A DNA stretch of 64,000 bases, taken from JBNKVT01 sp050299335. GTDB lineage: Bacteria; Pseudomonadota; Alphaproteobacteria; Rhodobacterales; Rhodobacteraceae. This document shows, piece by piece, positions 8,853-17,871 of the stretch; position 1 is the first letter of the stretch, and each line of letters begins with the position of its first letter. The notes below the pieces were generated by a model. The model was not told the origin of the DNA, did no database searches, and saw only the letters and a list, made by a program, of their open reading frames with translations. The translations under genes and the position numbers were made by a program. The stretch lies in the NCBI GenBank assembly GCA_050299335.1, contig JBNKVT010000019.1:1-64000 (forward strand). The letters run 5' to 3'.

Positions 8853-9824
8853 ATGTACCGAGTTCCGGGTCTCGTCGCGGGCCTTGCCATGTTCCTGTTC
8901 GCGCCCTCTGTCCTGGCTGGCAACGGCGAAATCGCCGTTGTTTCCAAGCAGATGGATCATCCCTATTTCGACGTGCACCGCGACGGCTGTCTCGCCGCCA
9001 ACGAGACGACCGAAGGTCCGCGCTGCGCCTATTTCGCCCCGGTCAACGACGACCCGCGCGAGCAGGACCAGCTGATCGCCCGGCTGCTCGACGAGGGATA
9101 CGAGGCGATCGCGGTCGCGGTCATCAATTCCGACCTGCTGGCGCGCAGTTCGCTCAAGCGCGCCGCCGAAATGGGCGTGCCGGTGATCACCTTCGACGCC
9201 GATCTCTCTCCCGAACACACCGCCCTGCGCCGCGCCTATGTCGGCAGCGACAACCGTGAACTCGGGCGGCTGACCGCCGAGGAAATGGTCCGGCTCAGCG
9301 ACCGGCCCCATGCCTATTGCCTGCAAAGCAGCCGGCTTTCGTCGCCGAACCTGGCCGAACGGGTGGCGGGCGCGACAGCCGTGTTCGAGGCCGCGGGATG
9401 GCCGCTGCACGCGCGCTGCCCGATGGAATTCGAGGAAGAGCTCGACCGCAGCATCCGCCAGTTGGAATACGTCTTGTCGAAATCGGAGGAGGACGAGGTT
9501 GTCTTCGTCGCCGTCGGCGGCTGGCCGCAATTCCATCCCGGCTACGGCGCGGCCGTGGAACCCTTTCGCCAGGCGCTCGCGAACCGGCACGCATTGCTCG
9601 GATTCATCGACACCGATGCCGTCCAGATCGACTATCTCCGCCAGGGGCTGGCCCATGCCAATGTCGGCCAGGATCCGTTCCAGCAGGGGCGGCAGGCGGC
9701 TCTCGTCCTGCGCCGCATCCTTGCGGGCGAAGAGGTCGATGAGGTAACCCTCACGCCCCTCATCATCTGCCGTACCGGACTGGCCGAGCCCTGTGCCATC
9801 GGCCAGGATGGCCTGACGAACTGA
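8853..9824 (+). CDS. Periplasmic sugar-type binding protein (Peripla_BP_4), paired with GGDEF-EAL sensor
   Basis: A 323-residue exported protein from the ATG at 8853 (ribosome site CGGAGAAG), with signal peptide MYRVPGLVAGLAMFLFAP and cleavage near VLAG. The mature chain has the RbsB/TorT-type type I fold: IAVVSKQMDHPYFDVHRDGC, then QDQLIARLLDEGYEAIAVA, VPVITFDADL and AYVGSDNRELG. Such proteins bind sugars, autoinducer-2 (LuxP) or act as sensors' co-receptors (TorT). No transport genes accompany it. Its stop lies 3 bases before a second membrane GGDEF-EAL gene, repeating the arrangement at 5387-8534 with an unrelated binding-protein fold. Confidence 0.85.
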   Translation: MYRVPGLVAGLAMFLFAPSVLAGNGEIAVVSKQMDHPYFDVHRDGCLAANETTEGPRCAYFAPVNDDPREQDQLIARLLDEGYEAIAVAVINSDLLARSSLKRAAEMGVPVITFDADLSPEHTALRRAYVGSDNRELGRLTAEEMVRLSDRPHAYCLQSSRLSSPNLAERVAGATAVFEAAGWPLHARCPMEFEEELDRSIRQLEYVLSKSEEDEVVFVAVGGWPQFHPGYGAAVEPFRQALANRHALLGFIDTDAVQIDYLRQGLAHANVGQDPFQQGRQAALVLRRILAGEEVDEVTLTPLIICRTGLAEPCAIGQDGLTN

Positions 9825-9827
9825 CAC

Positions 9828-12044
9828 GTGCGCGACAAGATCGATCCCCAGGTGGTGGCGCAGGGCGCGTCAGAGGCACCGATTCCGGAGCGCCCCGTGC
9901 GCGAGGTCACCCGGAGCCTCAGTCGCGTTCTGGCGCGACTCACGATCCTTTTGACGGTGCTTCTGGGGCTTGTCGTCGGCATCGCGCAACTCGGCATCGA
10001 TCTCAACCGCGAAAAGCAGGCCGTCGAGCTGAACCTCAGCAAGTTCATGGACAGCGTCATGCCGTCTGCGCAGCAGGCCGTGTACGATTTCGACACGGCG
10101 GGTGCCCGGCAGGTCGCCAATGGGCTGTTCACCCAGCGCGCCGTTGCCGCCGTCAAGATCGAGGATGACGCCGGGACGCTCGTCGACATCGTGCGCGATG
10201 TCGCCCCGACCCTGCCCCAGATCGGCGTCTTGACCCGGTCGGAAATCGTCACACTTTCGCGGCCTATCGTGGACCCTGGTGCCGGACCTATGGCCGAACC
10301 GATCGGACGCATCGAGGTCCAGGTGGACCGGTCGATCGTGGCGCCGGAGATCGTGGACCGTATGCTGGTCTATTTCGCGTTGTCGATCGTGAAGAACTTC
10401 CTGCTTGGCGTGATCCTGGTCTGGCTGGTTTTCCGCGCGCTTACCGCCTACGAGATCGAACTTGCCGAGTTCGTGGGCCGTTGGCGTCCCGATATCGGTG
10501 CCGCTGACGTCCCCGATCCGCCGAAATTCCTGCAAGGAACCGAAATCCAGCAGCTGGCCGACCGGGTTCAGGACATGATGGAGGCGGTCGTTCGCGACTT
10601 CGAGGCTGCCGAAGCCTCGAAACGCGCGATGATGTCGGACAATCGCGAGCTGGCGGCGAAGGCCAAGAGCCTGTCGGAAACGATCGAGAACCGAACGCGC
10701 GAACTGATCCGCGCCCAGGTGAATCTCGAGGAACTTGCGAGTACCGACCCTCTGACCGGCCTGCGCAACCGGATGTATCTCGACCGCGCGGTCACGGCCG
10801 TCCTCGAGGAAGCGGGCGATCGCGAACTGAACTTCACGGTGTTCCTTGCCGATATCGACTCATTCAAGGCCTATAACGACCATTACGGTCATCAGAAGGG
10901 CGATGCCTGTCTGCGCGACGTCGCCCAGGCGCTGCGGCGCTGCACCGAAGACCTGGGCCTGATCCTCGCCCGGTTCGGCGGCGAGGAATTCATCTTCCTC
11001 GCTCCCGACCTCACCATACCGCAGGCCGAGGATGTCGCCGATCGGATCGTTCGATCCGTCAGCGATCTGCGCATCCCGCATACCCAGTCCCGCGCCTCAG
11101 ACCATGTCACCGTCTCGCTGGGGGTATCTCAGGACCGGCTGACCGGCGCCGCCTCGCTCGACACGATCATCGCCAGCGCCGACGAAGCGCTCTATCAGGC
11201 CAAGCGCGATGGCCGGAACCGCTATGTCTATGCGTCGAAAAAACTGCTGAAGCTCCTGCGCAGGCGCGAGGAGGAGTACCGCGACATCCAGTTCGCGCTC
11301 GACAATGACGGCTTCGTGCCCTTCTACCAGCCCATCGTCGATATGGCCGACAATGCCCGGCTGGTCGGTTTCGAGGTTCTGGCCCGCAAGGTCAAGCCGG
11401 ACGGACAGGTCTCGGCACCAGCGGCGTTCTTTCCCAAGGCCCAGGAACTCGGCGTCTTTCACAGGATCGACCAGATGATCCTGGAAAAGGCCCTGCAGGA
11501 TCAGCCGGCGATCGAGCAGGTCTTCGGTTCCGATGTCATGCTGTCATTCAACGCCACGGAGCAGATGATCCTCGGCGGCAATTTCGTGGAGATCGTGAAA
11601 CGCATATCCCGGGGCAAAATTCCGCGGCTGGGTGTCGAAATTCTTGAAACGGTCTTTCTGGACGACGCGCCTTCCGAGCTGATGTGGAATCTCGATCTCA
11701 TCCGCGATTTCGGAATCGAGATCCACCTCGACGATTTCGGCACCGGCCACAGTTCGCTCATGTCCCTGATGCGCGTGAACCCGGACCGCGTGAAGATCAG
11801 CAGGGAAATGATGCAGATTGCCGCCCAGCGCGATTGCGACGCCGCGCTCGTATCCTCGCTTCAAGCCCTGCGCGGTTCCTCGGCTTTCGAGATTGTCGCG
11901 GAAGGCGTGGAAACCGAGCAGCAGGCAGAGAGGCTCAAGGCGCTGGGCTGTACGCTGCAGCAGGGCTATTTCCACGGTTACCCGATGCCGCTCCAGGCGT
12001 TGAAGGACTGGCGATCGGACGCACCCCGCCGCGCCTCCGTCTGA
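9828..12044 (+). CDS. Membrane sensor with GGDEF and EAL domains
   Basis: A 738-residue protein with a GTG start at 9828, 3 bases after the binding-protein stop. TM1 (about 36-57), a periplasmic segment (58-178) containing QQAVYDFDTAGARQVANGL, TM2 (181-203), a coiled linker (240-300), then GGDEF with intact GGEEF at 384-388 and an EAL domain. The EAL signature is EVL (516-518). N575, the E604-E607 region, D635-D636, K655 and E692 sit where EAL catalytic residues are expected. No PAS domain is seen, unlike the neighbour at 6162. The periplasmic motif resembles LWNFD of that neighbour, suggesting related input domains. Likely receives its signal from the binding protein just upstream. Confidence 0.9.
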   Translation: MRDKIDPQVVAQGASEAPIPERPVREVTRSLSRVLARLTILLTVLLGLVVGIAQLGIDLNREKQAVELNLSKFMDSVMPSAQQAVYDFDTAGARQVANGLFTQRAVAAVKIEDDAGTLVDIVRDVAPTLPQIGVLTRSEIVTLSRPIVDPGAGPMAEPIGRIEVQVDRSIVAPEIVDRMLVYFALSIVKNFLLGVILVWLVFRALTAYEIELAEFVGRWRPDIGAADVPDPPKFLQGTEIQQLADRVQDMMEAVVRDFEAAEASKRAMMSDNRELAAKAKSLSETIENRTRELIRAQVNLEELASTDPLTGLRNRMYLDRAVTAVLEEAGDRELNFTVFLADIDSFKAYNDHYGHQKGDACLRDVAQALRRCTEDLGLILARFGGEEFIFLAPDLTIPQAEDVADRIVRSVSDLRIPHTQSRASDHVTVSLGVSQDRLTGAASLDTIIASADEALYQAKRDGRNRYVYASKKLLKLLRRREEEYRDIQFALDNDGFVPFYQPIVDMADNARLVGFEVLARKVKPDGQVSAPAAFFPKAQELGVFHRIDQMILEKALQDQPAIEQVFGSDVMLSFNATEQMILGGNFVEIVKRISRGKIPRLGVEILETVFLDDAPSELMWNLDLIRDFGIEIHLDDFGTGHSSLMSLMRVNPDRVKISREMMQIAAQRDCDAALVSSLQALRGSSAFEIVAEGVETEQQAERLKALGCTLQQGYFHGYPMPLQALKDWRSDAPRRASV

Positions 12045-12076
12045 AGACGCCGGTATCGCAATCGCCCTGACAACCG

Positions 12077-12114
12077 CCGATCGGCTGCGCCGCCGGCCAG
12101 CGGCGCAGCATCGG
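12077..12114. terminator. Hairpin between convergent genes
   Basis: A near-perfect GC-rich hairpin (left arm CCGATCGGCTGCGCCGC, right arm GCGGCGCAGCATCGG) lies in the 91-base gap between the convergent GGDEF-EAL gene and argD. There is no T-run on either side, so intrinsic termination is only likely. Confidence 0.45.
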
Positions 12115-12135
12115 ATCAACATGGCGGGCCGCGCC

Positions 12136-13317
12136 TCACCCGGCGTCGCCCTCAAGCGCGGTCGCGGCGGCGTCGAGCCGTCGCAGCCCCTCCTCGATCT
12201 CATCGAGGGTGATGTTCAGAGGCGGCATCACCCGGATGACATTGTCCGCCGCTGGGATGACGATGACCTTTGCGCCATAGCCCGCCTTGACCACGTCGCC
12301 CACCGGCATCTTGCATTTCAGCCCCAGCATCAGCCCCTCGCCGCGCACGGCCTCGAACACGTCCGGGTGCGAGGCGACCAGTCCCTCCAGCCCTTGACGC
12401 AACCGGCCCGAGACGCGCAGGACCTCGTCAAGGAACCCGTCCCTGGTCACCTCGTCCATGACCGCGACACCCACGGCACAGGCCAGGGGATTGCCACCAT
12501 AGGTAGAGCCATGGGTGCCGACGACCATGCCCGAGGCCGCCTTTTCCGTTGCCAGACAGGCGCCCAGCGGGAAGCCACCGCCGATGCCCTTGGCGACGGT
12601 CATGATATCGGGCGTCACCCCGGCCCATTCATGGGCGAAGAGGCGTCCGGTCCGGCCCATGCCGCACTGGATCTCGTCGAGGATCAGCAGCAGACCATGT
12701 TCATCGCAGAGCGCGCGCAGGCCCTTCAGGCATTGCGCGGGCAGCACGTTGATCCCACCCTCGCCCTGGATCGGTTCGACCATGATCGCCGCCGTGCGCT
12801 CGGTGATCGCGGCTTTGGTCGCCTCGTGATCGCCGAAGGGCACATGCACGAAACCGGGCAGGATCGGGCCGAAGCCGCCCACCATCTTCTCGCCGCCCGA
12901 GGCGGCGATGCCCGCACTCGACCGGCCATGAAAGGCACCGGTGAAGGTGATGATTTCAACCTTCTCCGGATGGCCTTCGAAGCTGAAATGCTTCCGCGCC
13001 ATCTTTACGGCCAACTCGATCGCCTCGGTGCCCGAGTTGCAGACGAAAACGGTGTCGGCGAAGGTGTGTTCGACCAGCCGCTCGGCCAGCGCCTCCTGAT
13101 TGGGGACCTGGTAGAGATTGGACGTGTGCCACAGACGTCGCGCCTGGGCTTCCAACGCCTGCACCAGAACGGGGTTCGCATGACCCAGAAGCGTCACGGC
13201 AATGCCGGAACCCAGATCGAGGAAGCGCTCACCGGTGTCGGTTGTAAGCCAGGGGCCCTCACCTTCAACGAATGAAAGAGGAGCCCGCGCGTATGTCGGC
13301 AGAACGGGCGTGATCAC
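12136..13317 (-). CDS. argD: Acetylornithine aminotransferase
   Basis: A 393-residue PLP-dependent class III aminotransferase that makes N-acetylornithine in arginine synthesis and can also act on succinyl-diaminopimelate. Visible family marks are VITPVLPTYARAP at the N-terminus, the cofactor loop FVCNSGTEAIELAVK, GAFHGRS, LILDEIQCGMGRTG and the Schiff-base lysine in MTVAKGIGGGFPLGA. The start is a GTG at 13317, preceded by GGAGA, because the family begins at this ITPVLPTYAR block; the frame stays open to 13605, but those residues are unrelated. argF, often found next to argD in this group, is not upstream here. Confidence 0.92.
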   Translation of the reverse strand: MITPVLPTYARAPLSFVEGEGPWLTTDTGERFLDLGSGIAVTLLGHANPVLVQALEAQARRLWHTSNLYQVPNQEALAERLVEHTFADTVFVCNSGTEAIELAVKMARKHFSFEGHPEKVEIITFTGAFHGRSSAGIAASGGEKMVGGFGPILPGFVHVPFGDHEATKAAITERTAAIMVEPIQGEGGINVLPAQCLKGLRALCDEHGLLLILDEIQCGMGRTGRLFAHEWAGVTPDIMTVAKGIGGGFPLGACLATEKAASGMVVGTHGSTYGGNPLACAVGVAVMDEVTRDGFLDEVLRVSGRLRQGLEGLVASHPDVFEAVRGEGLMLGLKCKMPVGDVVKAGYGAKVIVIPAADNVIRVMPPLNITLDEIEEGLRRLDAAATALEGDAG

Positions 13318-13349
13318 GTCTCTATCTCCATGGCCGCTAAAACGAATGA

Positions 13350-13375
13350 CCCCACCGGCGGCCAGACTGGTGGGG
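13350..13375 (-). terminator. Possible terminator upstream of argD
   Basis: CCCCACC (13350-13356) pairs with GGTGGGG (13369-13375) around a 12-base loop, between the small secreted-protein gene and argD on the same strand. On the minus strand it is followed by TCATTCGTTTT, a weak T-rich tail. Confidence 0.35.
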
Positions 13376-13444
13376 TGACAGAGGTTGTGACGTATCGGGG
13401 GGGCGGCTGTCAAACGGGAAAACGGCCGCCCGGTCCCCGGTGTG

Positions 13445-13894
13445 CTATTGAAGCTCCGGCGCCAGAACGCCCAGCGCAATCTCGCGGGCCTCGACATAGC
13501 TCGGTGCATCCTCGTAAAAGCCGAGCGTCGTGTGGCTGTCAGGCTCGTAAAGATCGCCGTGATAGACCCGCCCCCGATCATCGTCACCGTCGAGTTCACC
13601 GGCAATCATGTTGGTCCCGGCATAGGACCCGAAGGAGACGACACGGGTAAAGCACGCGCCGTCGTCCTCGGCAAAGAGATAGACCTTGGCGAAGCGGCCT
13701 TGCAGATCGTCGAAGGCATAGCCGAGGATCACCGTGTCGCCCCGTTCGATTTCCTCCTTCAGTTCGGGCGTCTGCGGTCCGGGGTCGAGAAAGCTCCACC
13801 AGGGGTCCAACGGGCAGGCATTCTGCGCCATGACGGCAGAACCCGACAGCAGACAAGCGGCCAGGGTATGGGTTAGGATCGGAGTTCGGGACAT
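13445..13894 (-). CDS. Small secreted protein of unknown function
   Basis: A 149-residue product starting at the ATG at 13894 (AGGA upstream), with signal peptide MSRTPILTHTLAACLLSG and cleavage near VMAQN. The mature part is acidic, has two Cys and a beta-rich appearance (GDTVILGYAFDDLQGRFAKV). No family is recognised. The frame is open to 14110, but the extra segment has no export signal and overlaps the region needed by the divergent gene. It is divergent from the SH3-like gene at 14050 across 155 bases, and both encode exported proteins. Confidence 0.7.
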   Translation of the reverse strand: MSRTPILTHTLAACLLSGSAVMAQNACPLDPWWSFLDPGPQTPELKEEIERGDTVILGYAFDDLQGRFAKVYLFAEDDGACFTRVVSFGSYAGTNMIAGELDGDDDRGRVYHGDLYEPDSHTTLGFYEDAPSYVEAREIALGVLAPELQ

Positions 13895-14049
13895 GGGCGT
13901 TCCTGACTGAAAATGGCTTCGCACCGGCAAGTCTTGCGCATTTCGGCTGTCTTTTCCATCTGGCGCGTGACGCGGCCAAAATCCAACTTCCGACAAATTC
14001 TTGCGCCAGGGTCGCCGGAACAGTGTGTGTAACGATCGGGAGATGTAGG

Positions 14050-14736
14050 ATGACATCGAAATTTTGGGCGTGTGTGTGCGGACTGGTCCTGGCCACGACG
14101 GCACAGGCAAAGGAACCTCTGCTCGCAGAGCCCATCGACGAGGCCGCGAATGACCGGTCCTTCGAAATGTTCCGAACGGTGCTGCGGGCCGCTGTCGATG
14201 AACGCAATGTCAATTACGTCGTGTCGCAGAGCTGCCCCGACATCCTCGTCAGCTTCGGCGGCGAGGGCGGGCGTGACGAGCTCCGCGCCTTCCTGACCGT
14301 GCCCGAAGAGACGCTCTCCGACGAATACAAGCCCCAGGCCGCCGCCATGCGCGACGCCCATTGGACCGCGCTGGAACAGGTGCTGGACATGGGCGGCAGT
14401 TTCACCGTCGAGGGGGAATTCTGGGCACCCTATACGTTCAATATCGACCTGCCCGAGGACTGGGACGCCTTCGCCACCTATTTCGTCACCGGCACCAATG
14501 TGATGTTCCGCCGCCAGCCCGACCCGGCCTCTCAGGCCGTCGCCGCGTTGTCGCATACCGCCGTCACCGTCGAAAGCTACGATCCCGAAGCCGATTACCA
14601 GGCGGCCGAACTGGCCGCTGGCCTTGCCGGGTATATCCACCGGGACTATCTCAGAAGCGCGGTCGACTACCGGGCGGGGTTCCGCAAGAACGCAGCCGGG
14701 CACTGGCAGCTTTGCACCTTTGTCGCCGGCGATTGA
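14050..14736 (+). CDS. Secreted SH3-like domain protein
   Basis: A 228-residue exported protein from the ATG at 14050; GGGAGA precedes it. Signal peptide MTSKFWACVCGLVLATTAQA. The C-terminal third contains FVTGTNVMFRRQPDP and YIHRDYLRS, the pattern of a bacterial SH3 (SH3b) domain, in which a strand with V-x-x-R-x-x-P precedes a final Y-I/V strand. The N-terminal part (Glu/Asp-rich, with QSCPDILVSFGGEGG) matches nothing I know. Bacterial SH3 domains often bind peptidoglycan, so an envelope role is possible. Convergent with the formate dehydrogenase genes. Confidence 0.72.
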   Translation: MTSKFWACVCGLVLATTAQAKEPLLAEPIDEAANDRSFEMFRTVLRAAVDERNVNYVVSQSCPDILVSFGGEGGRDELRAFLTVPEETLSDEYKPQAAAMRDAHWTALEQVLDMGGSFTVEGEFWAPYTFNIDLPEDWDAFATYFVTGTNVMFRRQPDPASQAVAALSHTAVTVESYDPEADYQAAELAAGLAGYIHRDYLRSAVDYRAGFRKNAAGHWQLCTFVAGD

Positions 14737-14850
14737 GGCGGCAACAGCACGCATGAGAGGCGGGACACCGAATGTCACCGGGGCTACCGCAAGTCTCGGA
14801 GGCGGCCCTCTGCCCGTGCCCCGAACTCCTGCCGCCCCGGCCCGTCGGAC

Positions 14851-17625
14851 CTATTCCGCAGCCTGTTGCCCCTCGGCAGGGTCGACCCTCGCGGCGCAAT
14901 ACTTGAATTCGGGGATCTTCCCGTAGGGATCGAGCTGCGGGTTGGTGAGGAAATTCGCCGGCGCTTCGGCGTAGCAGAAGGGAATGAAGATCAGCCCCCG
15001 GGGCAGTTCCCAATCCTGCTTGACCGCCAGCCTGATCTGGCCCCGCGCCGTCGAAACGCTGACCATCTGCCCGGGCCTCAGCCCCATCTTGTCGATATCG
15101 TGGGCGTTCATCGACACGGCGGCCTCGGGCTCGATATCGTCAAGGACCGAGGCGCGGCGGGTCATCGAGCCGGTATGCCAATGCTCCAGCAGGCGCCCGG
15201 TGGTCAGGATCAGCGGGAAGTCCTCCGAGGGCTGTTCGTCCGGGGGCAGGATATCGACGGGGACGATCTTCGCCCGGCCGGTCTCGGTGGGGAAGCTCTG
15301 GGCAAAGACGATCTCGCTGCCGGGCTGGTCGGGGGCCTCGCAGGGATAGGTGACGCAATCCTCGCGCTCCAGCCGCTCCCAGCTGATATTGTCGAGCGAG
15401 GGCATGACCTGGGCCATCTCAGCATAAACTTCTGAAATATCGCCATAATTCCAGTCCAGCCCGATCCGGTTGGCCAGATCGACGATGATCTCCCAATCCT
15501 GCCGCGCCTGCCCCGGCGGATCGAAGGCCTTGCGGCCCATCTGCACCTGGCGGTTGGTATTGGTGAAGGTCCCGGTTTTCTCGGCATGGACCGAGGCGGG
15601 CAGCACGACATCGGCATGCCACGCCGTTTCGGTGAGGAAGATGTCCTGCACCACGAAGTGGTCGAGATTGGCCAGCCCCTGGCGGGCATGGGTCTGGTCG
15701 GGGTCCGACATCGCCGGGTTCTCGCCCATCACATACATCGCCTTCATGTCACCGGCGGCCGCGGCATGAACGATCTCGACCACGGTCAAGCCCTTCTTGG
15801 GATCGAGCCTGGTGTTCCAGAACGCCTCCATCTCGGCATGGATCGCTGGATCCTCGACCGAACGGTAGTCCGGGTAGACCATCGGGATCAGCCCGGCATC
15901 CGAGGCGCCCTGGACGTTGTTCTGACCCCGGAGCGGATGCAGGCCGGTCCCCGGACGCCCCACCTGCCCGGTGATCAGCGCCATGGCGATCAGGCAGCGG
16001 GCATTGTCTGTGCCGTGGACATGCTGCGAGATGCCCATGCCCCAGAAGATGATCGAGCGGGTCGAGGTGGCGTAGGTGCGCGCCACCTCGCGCAGCGTCC
16101 CGGCCTCGATACCGCAAATCGCAGCCATCTTCTCCGGCGAATAATCCTTGAGCTTCTCCCGCAGCGCCTCGAACCCCTCGGTCATCGACTGCACATATTG
16201 CCGGTCGTATAGCCCCTCCTCGACGATGGTGTGCAGGATTGCGTTCAGCATCGCCACATCGGTGCCGGGCTGGAATTCCAGATTTTTCCAGGCATGGCGG
16301 CTCATCTGGTTGCGGCGCGGGTCCATGATGACGAGTTTCTTGCCGCGCTTGGCCTCCTGCTTGAAGAAGGTGGCGGCGACCGGATGGTTGACCACCGGGC
16401 GGGCGCCGATGATGATGATGCAGTCGGCATCCTCGGCGGCCTTGAACGGTGCGGAAACCGCGCCCGAGCCGACCCCCTCCATAAGTGCTGCGACCGAGGA
16501 GGCGTGGCAGAGCCGCGTGCAATGATCGACATTGTTGGTGTGAAAGCCGGTGCGGATCAGCTTCTGGAACAGGTAGGCCTCCTCGTTCGATCCCTTGGCC
16601 GAGCCGAAACCGCACATCGCGGCGGGCCCATGTTCCTCGCGGACCCTCAGAAAGCCCCTGGCGGCGACATCCATCGCCTCTTCCCAGGTGGCCTCGCGGA
16701 AGTAATTCGACACCTCGTCCGGCCCGATCTCGATATCCCGGTGCTTGGGCGCATCCTCGCGGCGGATCAGGGGCACGGTCAGGCGGTCGGGATTGTGGAC
16801 ATAGCCCATGCCGAAGCGGCCTTTGACGCAAAGCCGGTTCTCGTTGGCCGGCCCGTTGCGGCCGTCCACATGCAAGATGCGGTCGTCCTTGATATGCAAC
16901 CGCACCTGACATCCGACCCCGCAATAGGGGCAGAGCGTGTCGACATGGCGGTCGGCCTTCGCGACCTGCACACCCGCCTCGTCAACCAGCGACTTCTCGA
17001 TCAACGCGCCGGTGGGACAGACCTGAACACACTCACCGCAGGCCACACAGGTGCTGTCCCCCATCGGGTCATTGAAATCGAAGGTGACTTCCGCGTTATG
17101 CCCCCGGAACGACATCCCGATCACGTCATTGACCTGCACCTCGCGGCAGGCCCGCACGCAGAGATTGCAGTTGATACAGGCATTGAGGTTCACATGCATC
17201 GCCGGATGGCTGACATCGTGCTGCGTCCGCTCCATACCGGGCAGACGCAGAGGGTCAGCCCCGACCCTGTCGGCCCATTGCCAGAAACTGCTGTCGGGAT
17301 CGGGATGCGCATCGCGCGGCGGCTGATCGGCAGCCAGAAGCTCGAACACCAGCTTGCGAGACTTTTCGGCCTTGTCGCTGTCGGTCCTGACCACCATCCC
17401 CTCGGCAGGCTGCCGGATGCACGACGCGGCCAACACCCGCTCCCCCTCGATCTCGACCATACAGGCCCGGCAATTCCCGTCCGAGCGATAGCCCTCCTGG
17501 GTGCAATGACACAGATGCGGAATATCCGTCCCGTGGCGCGAGGCGGCCTGCCAGATGCTCTCGCCCTCGATGGCGGAAACCTCCCGCCCGTCGAGCGTGA
17601 ATTTGACATGTTTGGCGTTCTTCAT
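14851..17625 (-). CDS. fdsA: NAD-dependent formate dehydrogenase, molybdenum alpha subunit
   Basis: A 924-residue cytoplasmic Mo-bis-MGD enzyme that oxidises formate to CO2 and passes electrons to the FdsGB diaphorase. Cofactor sites in order: an N-terminal [2Fe-2S] domain (C39, C52, C55, C69), two 4Fe-4S ferredoxin motifs (CINCNLCVRAC and CVACGECVQVC), a further 4Fe-4S site (CPYCGVGC with a downstream Cys), and the Mo domain with the probable ligand Cys in DHCTRLCH (about C373, cysteine not selenocysteine). The ATG at 17625 has GGAGG just before it; the frame runs open to 17868 through repeat sequence and is not used. fdsGB lies upstream. fdsC and fdsD are not visible downstream. Confidence 0.93.
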   Translation of the reverse strand: MKNAKHVKFTLDGREVSAIEGESIWQAASRHGTDIPHLCHCTQEGYRSDGNCRACMVEIEGERVLAASCIRQPAEGMVVRTDSDKAEKSRKLVFELLAADQPPRDAHPDPDSSFWQWADRVGADPLRLPGMERTQHDVSHPAMHVNLNACINCNLCVRACREVQVNDVIGMSFRGHNAEVTFDFNDPMGDSTCVACGECVQVCPTGALIEKSLVDEAGVQVAKADRHVDTLCPYCGVGCQVRLHIKDDRILHVDGRNGPANENRLCVKGRFGMGYVHNPDRLTVPLIRREDAPKHRDIEIGPDEVSNYFREATWEEAMDVAARGFLRVREEHGPAAMCGFGSAKGSNEEAYLFQKLIRTGFHTNNVDHCTRLCHASSVAALMEGVGSGAVSAPFKAAEDADCIIIIGARPVVNHPVAATFFKQEAKRGKKLVIMDPRRNQMSRHAWKNLEFQPGTDVAMLNAILHTIVEEGLYDRQYVQSMTEGFEALREKLKDYSPEKMAAICGIEAGTLREVARTYATSTRSIIFWGMGISQHVHGTDNARCLIAMALITGQVGRPGTGLHPLRGQNNVQGASDAGLIPMVYPDYRSVEDPAIHAEMEAFWNTRLDPKKGLTVVEIVHAAAAGDMKAMYVMGENPAMSDPDQTHARQGLANLDHFVVQDIFLTETAWHADVVLPASVHAEKTGTFTNTNRQVQMGRKAFDPPGQARQDWEIIVDLANRIGLDWNYGDISEVYAEMAQVMPSLDNISWERLEREDCVTYPCEAPDQPGSEIVFAQSFPTETGRAKIVPVDILPPDEQPSEDFPLILTTGRLLEHWHTGSMTRRASVLDDIEPEAAVSMNAHDIDKMGLRPGQMVSVSTARGQIRLAVKQDWELPRGLIFIPFCYAEAPANFLTNPQLDPYGKIPEFKYCAARVDPAEGQQAAE

Positions 17626-17730
17626 CCTCGCCTCCATCTTCATCCAACAAGCGGTGCGCCTGCGGCGCATTCCTCCGAGCCCTTCGGGCGATTGGCTCCC
17701 GTTGTGGCCTTTCGGAGAAGCTGCTTGTCT

Positions 17731-17828
17731 TCTCCTTCTTCCAAATACCTCCGGGGGGTAGCCATTGTAAGCGCCATTGGTCCGAGCGACAATGGCTACG
17801 GGGGCGGAGCCCCCCGCGTGTCGGCCCG
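17731..17828. repeat. Dispersed intergenic repeat, copy A
   Basis: Starts TCTCCTTCTTCCAAATACCT and ends near CCGCGTGTCGGCCCG. It contains the arms GCCATTGT and ACAATGGC, around the shared centre GCGCCATTGGTCCGAGCG. A second copy lies at 59949-60083, 42 kb away. Here it occupies most of the 246-base gap between fdsGB and fdsA. The TTCTTCCAAATACCTCC segment is, as far as I recall, common at gene borders in Rhodobacterales. Confidence 0.8.
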
Positions 17829-17871
17829 AAGGGCCGAAATACCTCATCCTACACCCGACCTGCGCCAAAAC

